A program made the translations under genes and the position numbers. Positions 44,527 through 54,843 of a stretch of DNA of 64,000 nucleotides are shown here, in pieces. A model generated the notes under the pieces. The model worked only from the letters and a program-made list of their open reading frames with translations, was not told the origin of the DNA and made no database searches. The DNA is taken from contig AZLU01000048.1 of assembly GCA_002224055.1 (NCBI GenBank), positions 170,252 to 234,251 of the forward strand, read 5' to 3'. This DNA comes from Pezizomycotina sp. ARF18. Taxonomy: Eukaryota; Ascomycota. Position 1 is the first letter of the stretch; each line of letters opens with the position of its first letter.

Positions 44527-44901
44527 ATGCCCTTCCTTCCAAACGAAATCCTGCTCCAAATCTTGGGTTATCTCTCATACTTCGCCCTCAAGCATCGTAT
44601 TCCCCTCGTCTCGAAGAGATTTCGCTCACCCGTGCACTCGAAATCGGGAACCGGCGCAGTCTACACCGCCCTGTTTAGGGACAAATATACGGAGCACGGA
44701 AGCGCGAAGGGGAAAATAGCGTACAAAGTCCATCCGTTACTAAGGAATATGAAGTTGACTTATCCTCGCAACTTTTTTGGCTCGATTGACATTAGCTCCT
44801 TGGTGGGATATGAGGACGCTAAGATGTCGGCTATTTCGATTATTGACGAGAATGGAGGTGAACTTTGTCGGTTTTACCCGCACAGATTTCAAATTTCATA
44901 G
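44527..44901 (+). CDS. F-box paralog D (N-terminal part intact)
   Basis: The ATG at 44527 opens MPFLPNEILLQILGYLSYFA, a clear F-box, then RIPLVSKRF, ALFRDKYTEHG, YKVHPLLRNM, and DENGGELCRFYPHRF to a TAG at 44901: 124 residues without a frame break, the only paralog so preserved. The ENAxSPAV block and C-terminal module are missing. An open frame at 45305-45757 containing ENLVSPA could be a displaced 3' exon, which would need an intron of about 400 nt. As it stands it could make a short Skp1-binding protein. Confidence 0.6.
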   Translation: MPFLPNEILLQILGYLSYFALKHRIPLVSKRFRSPVHSKSGTGAVYTALFRDKYTEHGSAKGKIAYKVHPLLRNMKLTYPRNFFGSIDISSLVGYEDAKMSAISIIDENGGELCRFYPHRFQIS

Positions 44902-45304
44902 AATATATGTTAGTTTTGGATAAAATTGCGAGCATGGTTTCAAAAACTAAAAATATATAGGAATAAGCTCCCTTATAGAAGAATATACGTATATTATAAT
45001 AGTATTAGATCATCAAGCCATTTGGAGATGTGGCAGCTCTTTATGCATCGTGTCGGAGCACTATGTGATATAGTGGATAACTTAGTGAGTTGAATGAGCT
45101 ACAGATGGGGAATGTAGTCCCCATTATATACACAATAACATGATGCTCCCACATATCCATTTACCTTACAGTTTGTACTACCACACCAATAAACACCAAC
45201 AAACTTTTCTTCTTGCTCTTTGATAATGTTCTTTTCCTTTTCCTCCCCGTCCTACAATGCACTGTCCTGTTCATTTGGTATAATTGCAAAAACTCAAACT
45301 TTAA

Positions 45305-45757
45305 CTACAAATCTCTTTTAATGCAGAGAATAGGCAATTCTGGCATCCGTTCGCCCTTTTCGCCCTAGAGAACCTTGTTTCCCCGGCCCACCCTCGAGAC
45401 CCGTGCGTACAGTGGGAGCTAGATGATTTCCGTAGATCAAATATTTGGTGGGGCCCGATGCCTGTTTGGAAAGAAATCATCTTGCGTCGATGGTTTTGTA
45501 TATCTTTGAGATCAGATCGCGATGGTTTTGATGCTGAAATCACTATTACTTTTGATAAAATCCAAGTGCATCGCGATAAAGCTATACTGCAATTTGATTT
45601 TGAACTTGTTCGCACTTGGAAAACCGTTTACCAGCGCTATCTTTTTGCTTTTCTTTTCTTTTCTTTTCTTTACTTTTCTTTTCCCCCTTCCCTACTCCAA
45701 ATCATCTATTTGAAGATAGATTCTACGAAACATAGGATAAAATACAGGCATTTTTAA
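45305..45757 (+). CDS. open coding-like frame, possible 3' exon of F-box paralog D
   Basis: The frame is open for 150 codons after a TAA at 45302. A ...TTAATGCAG acceptor-like site ends at 45324, after which comes FWHPFALFALENLVSPAHPR, DPCVQWELDDFRRSNIWWGP, FDAEITITFDKIQVHRDKAI and FELVRTWKTVYQRY. The last 40 codons over the CTTTT repeat are low-complexity and probably not translated. ENLVSPA recalls the ENAxSPAV block of the F-box family; the rest does not match clearly. Confidence 0.4.
   Translation, partial: LQISFNAENRQFWHPFALFALENLVSPAHPRDPCVQWELDDFRRSNIWWGPMPVWKEIILRRWFCISLRSDRDGFDAEITITFDKIQVHRDKAILQFDFELVRTWKTVYQRYLFAFLFFSFLYFSFPPSLLQIIYLKIDSTKHRIKYRHF
45641..45685 (+). repeat. (CTTTT)n microsatellite
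   Basis: Run of CTTTT/TTTTC units with one interruption. Confidence 0.75.
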
Positions 45758-46028
45758 TCTCATATACAAAAAATTTTGACGATGGATATGCCTCATGACG
45801 AGGTGTTTAAGATGTATGATAGTATTCTCTTGATTAAAGTTATCTAACCTCATTACAGCGTTTCCAGGATCCAAAATGTCGTACTTGCTGCTCAATGACA
45901 TCCCGAAAGTAAGTAGATAAATTACTACGGAAGAGCGAAGTAATCCACTTAAAGTACTACCCCAAAAGGCCTTTTTCAGGCCGCCGTAGAAGTAGCGAAA
46001 GCTCGGGCATTTGTATTTGATCCCTCAC

Positions 46029-46050
46029 TTTTTTTTTAAAAAAAAAAAAA
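46029..46050. repeat. T9A13 palindromic homopolymer junction
   Basis: Nine T directly followed by thirteen A, self-complementary. Confidence 0.8.
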
Positions 46051-46333
46051 GTAAAAAGAAGAAAAGAAAACTCCTCCTCAACTCTAACAGCTAACCGTCC
46101 CACTTTCATCGCGAAGATATCAAACCACAGTACAACAAGAACTAAGTAAATTCCTATCGCGCCTGAGCCTTCTTCCATCCGTTCCCAGAGGCAAGGAATT
46201 GGTAATCTTCACAGTTCATTGTATTGGTACTCGTATTGGTCAACATCACTCTGGGTGCAGTATTGCTAACTTAAAAGAACAGCCAGTTTCAATCACCGGC
46301 AAATCTATTACTTCACATTCAAGAAATTCAAAA

Positions 46334-46969
46334 ATGGATTCCCTGCCCTGGAAATTCTCCTCGAGATCTCTCCTACCTGCCTTAATTCGACATCAAGCGA
46401 GCGATGCGCGTCTGCAAGCTCTTCCGTTCCCTAATTAAAATTCGTACTAAATCCGGACCGATGGATGTCAATCTCTTCCAGGATGACCTCCTAGACAACA
46501 AAAAACCCAAGAAGAAGTCTTTAAAATCCACCCGCTGCTGAAGAAGCTCTACTTCAGCATCCCGTTCGACAAGGACAGATTAGGCGTTTCGACGATTTAC
46601 TGCCGTGATGAAGATCGCTGTTAGTGCGTCCTTAGCTTTTGTTGATTTATCCTGAACTAGCGGGAACTAATTTTTTTTCTCATTCTAGTGAGATATCAAA
46701 TCAACGGCTACTCTACCAAAGTGCGCATGGAAAACGCCGTATCCCCCGCCGTCGATACCATCCACGTAATCGTCGATAACAAGAAAGTTTATCCCAAGTA
46801 TCCACTCGCGCTGGGTACGGACATGTCGCTTATCGCGCACGGTTTGCTCTATTATGCTCGCTTGAAGAAGATCCGGCAGCGGAGTATAGGCGCAGCGCTA
46901 CAGGTGGTCCTATTCGCCTACATAAGCGTCCAAAACATCCGCCGGGGTAGAGGTACGTCTCGAGTTTAA
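46334..46969 (+). pseudogene. F-box paralog E (one frameshift)
   Basis: ATG at 46334 (MDSLP); one slip gives LEILLEI and another restores FDIKRAMRVCKLFRSLIKIR, then VNLFQDD, VFKIHPLLKKLYFSIPFDKD, TIYCRDEDR. A GTTAGT...CTAG intron (46620-46688) joins in phase to RYQINGYSTKVR, then MENAVSPAVDTIHVIVDNKK and MSLIAHGLLYYARLKK, with the stop at 46969. It has the complete family layout (F-box, LFxD, HPLL, ENAVSPAV, C-terminal module), broken only near the F-box and before HPLL. About 195 residues. Confidence 0.7.
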
Positions 46970-47593
46970 AATAATTGAGGAAGTGGCCGATGGGGTACGC
47001 TGTTTTACAGCTCTCGGAGGAAACCATTTCAGAAGACCAGAGGCATGTGCACTAGTAGTATGAAGTTTCACGACTGCTCCGTTGAACATCTTCCGGAATT
47101 TCGGGTCTCGGGCTTCTTCTGCTATCCAAGTTCATCCATGTGGGGACAAGGAAGACGCGTAGAATCAGGAATTACTGTCTTTTAAAAAGTTGCATCGAAT
47201 ATTGGATAGCAATTTTTCAACAGTCTCTTTTCAGTATATTACTACTCTCCCTTCTTTCCTACGATATTATCGTTTGCCACTCTTTGATATTATAATTATC
47301 CGCCTACAAATATTAGGCCTGATTGTTCAGTTACGCGTCAAACAGAACGGCTGCAGTTCGAATTACGCAACATTTGTAGTAGAAAATCTCCGAAGCCAAA
47401 ATCCACGAAGTGATAGGGCAATTCCTATCTTGGTCAAATCGTCCTACATAAAGGGGTTCCGTGACGGCAAGCACGCCGCTAAAGATCCCTACACATCCCT
47501 AAAGCAGCACGCCCGGTCCGCATTGTTGGGTCCTCAGTGCAGCCTTGCGTACATATCTAATCTACAATCTTCCTTGATCAATTATCTGGTGTG
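46970..47593. other. intergenic up to the retrotransposon
   Basis: A 148-codon + frame (47190-47636) runs on into the LTR and starts at a non-ATG codon. Its last part before 47590 might be coding, but no motif was recognised. Confidence 0.35.
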
Positions 47594-47906
47594 TGCTAGC
47601 TATTGGGCATGCCAAAGAGGCATAACAAATCTATAGGCATCGAGGTGATGCTTATATAGCTAAGAAGTAAGAAACTTTAGCTAGAGATATTAAGTTCTTA
47701 GCTAAAGATATTAAGAAGATTATAACGATATGGCTCTACGAGCCGTCGAGGCAGATTATATATATTATATTAAGATTATAGTATTATTAGTTTATTATAT
47801 ATAGTATCGTATATTCCTTAGTTAGTCTAGTTAGTTCTATAGTTAAATCTATAAGTTTAATCCTATCCTATATTATTAGATATTATACTATATATTTATA
47901 CTAGTA
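47594..47906 (+). repeat. 5' LTR
   Basis: Starts TGCTAGCTATT and ends ACTAGTA (mutated from CCAGCA). It is 26 bp longer than the solo LTR because of an internal partial duplication around TAGCTA.AGATATTAAG. The first ~60 bp keep TG/CA; mutation becomes dense further in. Confidence 0.9.
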
Positions 47907-47923
47907 GGTTATAGCCCGGTTAG
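47907..47923 (+). promoter_or_regulatory. primer-binding site, half-tRNA(iMet) type
   Basis: GGTTATAGCCCGG directly after the LTR resembles the complement of the anticodon arm of initiator methionine tRNA (GGTTATGAGCCCG) with one base lacking; copia-type elements prime from such a half-tRNA. Inference from similarity. Confidence 0.5.
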
Positions 47924-50900
47924 TAATATATCTTAATAAACGTATAGACTTATTTCTTAATCTCTTCTAAACGATATATCTTACGATATCTCTTTTACTA
48001 AAGTTTAACGAGATAAAACTAAAGGCTAATCTTATAAACTACCTCGATTAGAGTACTTATATAACTACGTTCCTTAAGTATAATAAATTCTAGAATATTA
48101 CTAGTAAACCGCTTTAGACTATAGTATCTAATATAGAGCTAAGTACTTAAGATTAAAATAATAACTTAAAGGCGTATACTATTATTAAAGCTTATTATAA
48201 GGTAAAAACTTAACGGGCTTATCTACGATCTACTAATAGTAGCGCGAATAAGATATAGAATACCTTAAGGTTAATATATCGTTATTATCGCTATTAATAA
48301 ATCTAAATTAAAAATTGCTAAATAGATTCGACTTAAAATAAAACTAAATTTAAGAATTTATTTAAAGTATTAAGATCTTATTAGAATATATAATAAGATA
48401 TTAGATTTAATATTAATAGAAATATCGAGATAAAGACGGTAGAGAATCGAAGCTAGGTAGACGCTTAAAAAATAATATAGCTATAGTAAAGACTATTAAT
48501 CTTATTTATAGTAATCTTAATAATAATTAAAAGACGTTTATTATAAACTTTTAATAGATAATAGATTTAATAGTAAAGAAACTAACCTTTAATATACTTA
48601 AAAAGGCGCTACTTATTAAAAAGATAAAGTATAAAATATATTAAAAAAATAGTAGCTCTAAGAATAATAAAGCGCTATTTAAAAGAATAGCTAAGATAAA
48701 TCTAAAAAAATAATAAAAAGGTTTAAAGTTTAAGAGTAAATATTATTATTATAATAAGGTTAAATATAAAAGAGCGACTATAAAAAGTATAAAAATAAGA
48801 AGGATAATAATAATAACGGAGTATTAAATCTTATAGTATAAGTTTTAATATAAGATACCGGTTCTTAGAAAATAATTTAGTAGTTTTTAACTTAGGCGTA
48901 TCTTTTTATAATAATAATAAGAGAAGTATTTTTTATCTATAAACGTCTTTTAAAGTTATAGAATATTATAATTAATAATAAAGAAGTATATAGGCTATTA
49001 ATATTAGCTTAATATTTATAAGACTTAATAAAAAATATAGCAGTAATTTTATTAAATTTAAAAATACGCTATATACTTTATAGATAAAATATAGTCTATT
49101 TTTAATCTCTCGTATAAATAATAAAATAATATATAATAACAATCTAATAAGATAAATATATAATAATTAAACTAAGGCTAAAAATTAAAGCTATTATAAA
49201 GAAGAACTCTAAAAGATCTTAAATAAAATTATAATATTTATAAAAGAAGTTTAGCTTTCGTTACTATATAAGAAGTATATAAATAGTTTAGATATATCGG
49301 TAAAGATTATATTAAGTAAATAATTAAGTATAAAATATTACTAGTATTATTAAAGATAATAAGAATTTTTAAGGCTATATAATTATAAGGCTTATAAACT
49401 TATTAAATTAAAGGTAATACTAAATTATAAAAACCTTAATTAAATAAGTATAAGTTAATAAAGATAATTTTTTAAATTTTTACGAATAGATATATATAAA
49501 AAGCCTTAGAGGTTATATAGAGTTTATTATCTTTTTTAAAAAAAATAGTTAAAAGTCTTAGATCTATTTTATAAAAGATAAAAAGATAGAGATAATACTT
49601 TTATATTTTAATAGTACTCTTAAGATAGCTAAATATTAGTTAAATCTTAAGCTTATTAAGCTATAATATAATAGAGGTAAGAATATATTTTAATTAATAG
49701 ACGCTATAATAAAGTAGAGATTATAATCTATATTTTAGTTATATACGTATTTTAATAGAATAGCGTATTTAAGAAGCTTAATTAGATTTTTATTAATAGA
49801 TTAAATAATATTAGCTATATTAAAATTATCGCCATAGCTATAGATAGAAGTAGTAAATTATTATAATCTAATTTATAATATATACTATTAAGGCCGCTTA
49901 GGTACTAAAAATAATAATAGATAATATTATAGGGAAGATAGAAAGGTAGAACTTTTAATATTTTAAAGTTTAGAATATTTAGTAAACTATATTATATATA
50001 TTAATAGTAAATTCTAGAAAAAACTAGATAATACTATTAAAAGATATATTTTATAGGCTTAAAGGCTTATAATATATACTAAGTCTAAAATCTTATTATC
50101 TATAAAGTATTAATTTATAGAGATATTAAATTTCTGATTAAATTGATCTTTAAAGTACGTAGTTTTATAGAAAATAATAAAAACCTTCTTAAATACATTA
50201 AAAATATAATAGCGTCGGATTATAATTAAAAGTTAACTTTAATTATTAGTTAAATATTTATAAATTAATTATACTAAAATAGCCTGAGAATAGAGTAAAA
50301 ATCTCGATAACGTTAGTCTATAGCTAAAATCTAAGAATATTCTTTTTTATAGAGAAAGTTATATAATACTATAAGATAGATTTATAACGATTAACTAAAG
50401 GTATTAAGCGTATTTTTTAAAATCGCTAAAGATAAATCTAGTAGTTAACTATAAAGATATTTTATAAGCTAGAATACGTTAGTAAAGATCTATAGCTATA
50501 CTCTTTAGAGAAAGGCCTATAAAGGATTAATAATATATATTAATAAGCTAGAGCTATTTACTTATAAAGAGGCTATAGCTCTATAAAACTATAAAAAATA
50601 GTATATATCGATAGATTAAGAACTATTCTTAATTAAAAAATAAGACGTATAACCTATAGATTTTTAAGATCTTTTTTAGAAGATATTATCGATAATAAAT
50701 AAATATTTAAATATAAGCGCGATACTATTAGTTAGATTATAATACTTAAGTCGAGACTAGTTACTTAGACTTTATATAAAAGTAAAGAATTAATTATAAT
50801 AAATATATATATTAATAGCTAAGATATTAATAGTAAGACTATTTTATATAGTAGCCTAACTTAATCTTAAATATAAGTAAATAAATATAATAATAGTTTT

Positions 50901-52093
50901 TTTATTTTAAACTAAAGTAGAGAATTATTATTAGGCCTTTAAAAGAAAACGAGATTAATAAATTAGTTTAATTATTAAAGACTTTATATAGCCTTAAATA
51001 ATTATCTTAAATAATATAAAGAATTTATCTTAGTTTTTAAATTACTAAAGTTTAAAGTTTATTGACTTAATAATAGCTTATTTAATAGTAAAGATTATTA
51101 GCTAGTATATTTATTTATATAGAATTATTAATAGCTAGATCTAATAAATTTAAAGTCGAGATACTTAAGCGAGATTTTAGTTTATATTTAAAATAAAGGA
51201 TATAGAGCTGGTAGTCTACTTTTTAGATATATAGGTAGAATAAATTAGGTCTATAAATAACGCCGTCTAATACTATATTAAATTATATATATATATTACT
51301 TTTAAGAGATTTAGGCTTAAAGATACTTCTAAGATTAGTATTCTTATAAAAAGAAAGGTATTTCTTAAATAGAGAATTAAATACTACGCTAATAGTATAG
51401 TATCGATAGATAGTAGGAAATTTAATTTATATTTTATTTATTAAGCTAATTAACGCCTTCGTTATCTCGATATTAAATAATACGTTAGTAAATAAATTAA
51501 ACTTATAAAAAGGTAATAAGAAGAATACTATAATATTAAAGAAGATTTCTTGATTATACGCTTACGTACTATATCTATAAGATAGATAATAAAATACTAA
51601 ATCTATATATCTATATAGACGCTAATTAGGTAGATATAAGCTTATTTATAGATCTACTATCAGCTATATAGTAACGTTTAATAGAATAATTATCTTATAT
51701 TATTTAAAGAAATAACGTACTATAGTTATTAGTAATACTAAGATAGAATATATAGCTATAGAAAAGGCTTTATAAAAAGCTCTTTAGGTACTTTATATAC
51801 TAAAGAATATAGCGAGCCTTTAAATTTAAAGCTCTTAATAGTATCGAGATATATATAAATAATTAAGTACTATTAATATTATAAAGATCCTAAATACTAT
51901 AGTAGAACTAAGTATATGATATATAATATTATTTTATAAGGGAACTAGTTTAAAAGGAACTATCGAGCCTTAATATATAGATTAGAGAATATATTATAGA
52001 TATACTTATTAAACCGCTTATAAAGATATCTTATAATAGGGCTATAGGTATAAGAAGATAGGATAAAGATTATTAGTATTATTGATAAAAAAG

Positions 52094-52401
52094 TATTAGC
52101 TATTAAGTATATTAAGAGGTATAATAAATCTATAGGTATTAAGATAATACTTAATAGCTAAAAGTAAGAAACTTTAGCTAGAGATATTAAGTTCTTAGCT
52201 AAAGATGTTAAGGAGATTATAACGATAAGGCTCTATAAGCTATCGAGATAGATTATATATATTATATTAAGATTATAGTATTATTAGTTTTATATATAGT
52301 ATCGTATATTCCTTTAGTTAGTCTAGTTAGTTCTGTAGTTAAATCTATAAGTTCGATCCTATCCTATATTATAGATATTATACTATATATCTACGCCAGC
52401 A
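52094..52401 (+). repeat. 3' LTR
   Basis: Collinear with the 5' LTR, including its internal partial duplication. It begins TATTAGC (from TGCTAGC) and ends CGCCAGCA. More mutated at its inner end than at its outer end. Confidence 0.9.
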
Positions 52402-52406
52402 GTGTG

Positions 52407-52719
52407 TGCGGTAAATATTTGCGTATCCTTCAAATAATCGTAAACTTTCGCTAATTTGCTTATCAACGATCAGATCCTATATTGGGCTACTACGTGGAGT
52501 ATCCAATAATTTTTGGTTTTACGTAACAAAAATCGAGATTTTGTTGGTTTTGGGTCATTTTTCGATACCGCGGATGTTTTGACACGGAACACACTCTAAT
52601 TTTGGCTAATGGCTCTTCCCACGCAACCACGAAGCCGTAGGGTAGCTTAGTTATAAGAAATTTTGATAGATAAGAACAGCTATAACAAGCCGCCTTTCGT
52701 TGAGTACCTGTCGCAGACA
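52407..52719. other. unassigned segment between LTR and protease remnant
   Basis: A 76-codon minus frame (52490-52720) without known motif; otherwise nothing. It does not look RIP-mutated. Confidence 0.35.
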
Positions 52720-53449
52720 TTTACTAGCTCCATATTTACCGTAGTGATAAACCAGCAAGGCGAAGGCTCGAGCTGGTACTAGACCGTTGTCTTTGCGAAG
52801 ACACGGTTGAAAATCTGCAATGGCCTCCCGTTCCTGCTAGCCACGCGAACGGCCACTATGCTGACGGTCAATACCTTTTCCAAGGAGAAGGCGCTTCTAG
52901 GCGCGCTCGACACCGCCGCGCCAATGACATACTCCCCGCCGGAGATCCCAAAGTAGCACGCTGCACAGTTCCACAGCCGTATCAAGGGCGCAAAGGAAAC
53001 AGCCGCGGGATACTGGCTTTTTCCCTGCCCATCCATCAAATCGAAAAAGTTAAAGGGTTGCCTCTGGAGATATATGGAGAAACGGTGACGATTCAAGCTA
53101 AGTGTTTGGCATATAGCCAGCCGAGCGATCCGAAGGGTCAGTGTTACGGCGGGGTACGCTACTGGGGTCATAGAGACAAACCTTAACGTTTTACGGGCTA
53201 CCGTTCTTCTTTAAGTTTACGGTCTGTCATGATCCTAGAAAGAGGCAAATCGCGTGGTGCGATAAGGCAAAGGCGGCTAGTACCGTAGGCCACAAAGGGA
53301 AAGCGGTCATTGCCGCAGGCTCCGCAGCGTCGTCAGGACAAAATAAACCGAAGCACAAGGACATGGCGGATGCCAAAATTGCTTTCAGTAAACGAGGAAT
53401 AGATTGTGTATTATTGATGAATATAAGAAGATGGAGGCATGTCGTGTAA
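52720..53449 (+). pseudogene. A1 (pepsin-like) aspartic protease remnant, 5'-truncated
   Basis: Reads SSIFTVVINQQGEG; then LGALDTAAPMTYSPPEIPK, the second catalytic Asp-Thr-Gly region with Gly changed to Ala and TAG just after; HAAQFHSRIKGAKETAAGYW and LFPC; one frame over LPLEIYGETVTIQAKCLAYS and CYGGV; another slip, then TFYGLPFFFKFTVCHD and PRKRQIAWC and a stop at 53447-53449. This is the order of the C-terminal lobe of pepsin-family enzymes. The N-terminal lobe with the first DTG is missing. Closely related to 54844-56421 (shared FTVCHDPxxRxxAWC). Dead as read. Confidence 0.7.
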
Positions 53450-54843
53450 TGGCCTGCGAATTATAACTGATATAACTCGGGTACTTCACAATCTTTCACA
53501 TTTATGAGATGCAATGGCGTTATACGGCGGTAGATATTTGATGCATGATGATACGAAGCCAGGTAGTTTTACAACATTGCACTCTATGAATTCCCCGCAG
53601 TAAGTTGACACGCCCCACGATATCCTTCGATCACCTTGTAGTTACTAATGTCTCAAACTAGAGATTATATTGAACCGTTATAGCCATACGGCGTGGCAGA
53701 ATGGCGTATATATCTCGATATACTACGAGCGAGATGTACTATCAGCGTCCGCTACAGTGGGCAGTGATATAGGGTACTACGCAGCTGCTAGAGAGCCATC
53801 TGTACTCATAGCACAGAATTGCAAAGCAGCCAGCGTGTTCCTGTGGCCGGTTATTTGATACATACTAGTATACTATTCTCCGTAGATCCGCAGACACAGA
53901 TACGGCAATTATCCCTATAGCCAAACTCTAGTCCATGACGGTACTCTTGGTTTAAAGCCTATTGCCATGCGCAATCATCGAAACAGACAACGCATTTATA
54001 TATATGCTTCAGGGTTGAAGTATCGGCAAAAGGAAGATAAAGGGAAATCCAACAGTTTTTCAACGCTATTTTACTTGTCAGTACATCGTTCCCTGTCTAG
54101 CGCCTACGCCATAGCATAAACAAAAGCCTTCTGTTGGTTTTTGAATCAGGTTTCAGCTTTAGCATGTTTGAACTAGTATCGAAAAACGCGCCACTTGCAA
54201 TATTTCAGTTAGTCGATTTGATGCAAACCACGCCCTGCACTTAATACTACGGGCTTGTGTAACCGAACGTTCAAAATTGCATTGCCACGGATGCTGAATC
54301 GATGGCGGCACCGTGTAGGGCTAGCCGATTTCGCACCTCCTTACCTTGCCTTGCTTCGCATAAACATGACGGGCGTCTAGGATAAACATTATCCGGAAGG
54401 CGGGGATAAGAGGTGCCCGCAGCAACGATTTCAACCCCAATTGTGCTTCCGGATGCCATAGCCTTGACGACGTATAGCCTTCATCCCATCACGGCAGTGT
54501 CTTTGATATCGCCGGTCACAAACTTCTAATTCATGAATTAATAGCTTCGAGTCGCGATGAATATGAAGATACCGGCCCAGCCTTTAATTATCAATTGGAG
54601 TGAACAGCCCGAAAGGGCAACGTACCCCAACCGTAAAGCACCTTCTGATTTTTTGCGGTATCGTAGAAGCCAGAACAAGGCATTTAAGAGCAAGCCATCC
54701 TCTTCTTTTCGTATACTATTGCAATCATTGACATCATAAGGCAATCCTAGTTCCATTCTCCACGACCTTCGATACAATTACATCAAACACTCTTCCACTC
54801 CTCTAACCCATATACTCTCGGTTATTCATCACCTACGGCCGCC
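53450..54843. other. intergenic
   Basis: Short frames only; nothing recognised. Confidence 0.4.

Larger units (their letters stand above)
47594..52401 (+). mobile_element. full-length Ty1/copia LTR retrotransposon, heavily RIP-mutated
   Basis: 4,808 bp bounded by LTRs (47594-47906 and 52094-52401) and a perfect 5-bp target duplication GTGTG (47589-47593 and 52402-52406). CpA and TpG are almost absent and TpA is in great excess, as RIP produces; the solo LTR at 34.4 kb shows the unmutated state. A half-tRNA-type primer site adjoins the 5' LTR. Relics read on the + strand: a zinc-knuckle-like segment (48741-48782) with Tyr at Cys/His positions; SRLV near 50755 where KARLVA is usual; and the RNase H end, YIDAN-stop-VD near 51617-51640 (usual DA.WA) and NTKIEYIAIEKAL at 51734-51772 (usual TEAEYIA). 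RNase H at the 3' end and the half-tRNA primer site indicate copia, not gypsy. Every frame is full of stops; it is dead. Confidence 0.95.

Noticed and set aside
48000-52000. AT-rich block as a possible centromere, mitochondrial insert or origin
   Set aside because: Bounded by LTRs with target duplications and containing copia RNase H relics; the composition is explained by RIP.
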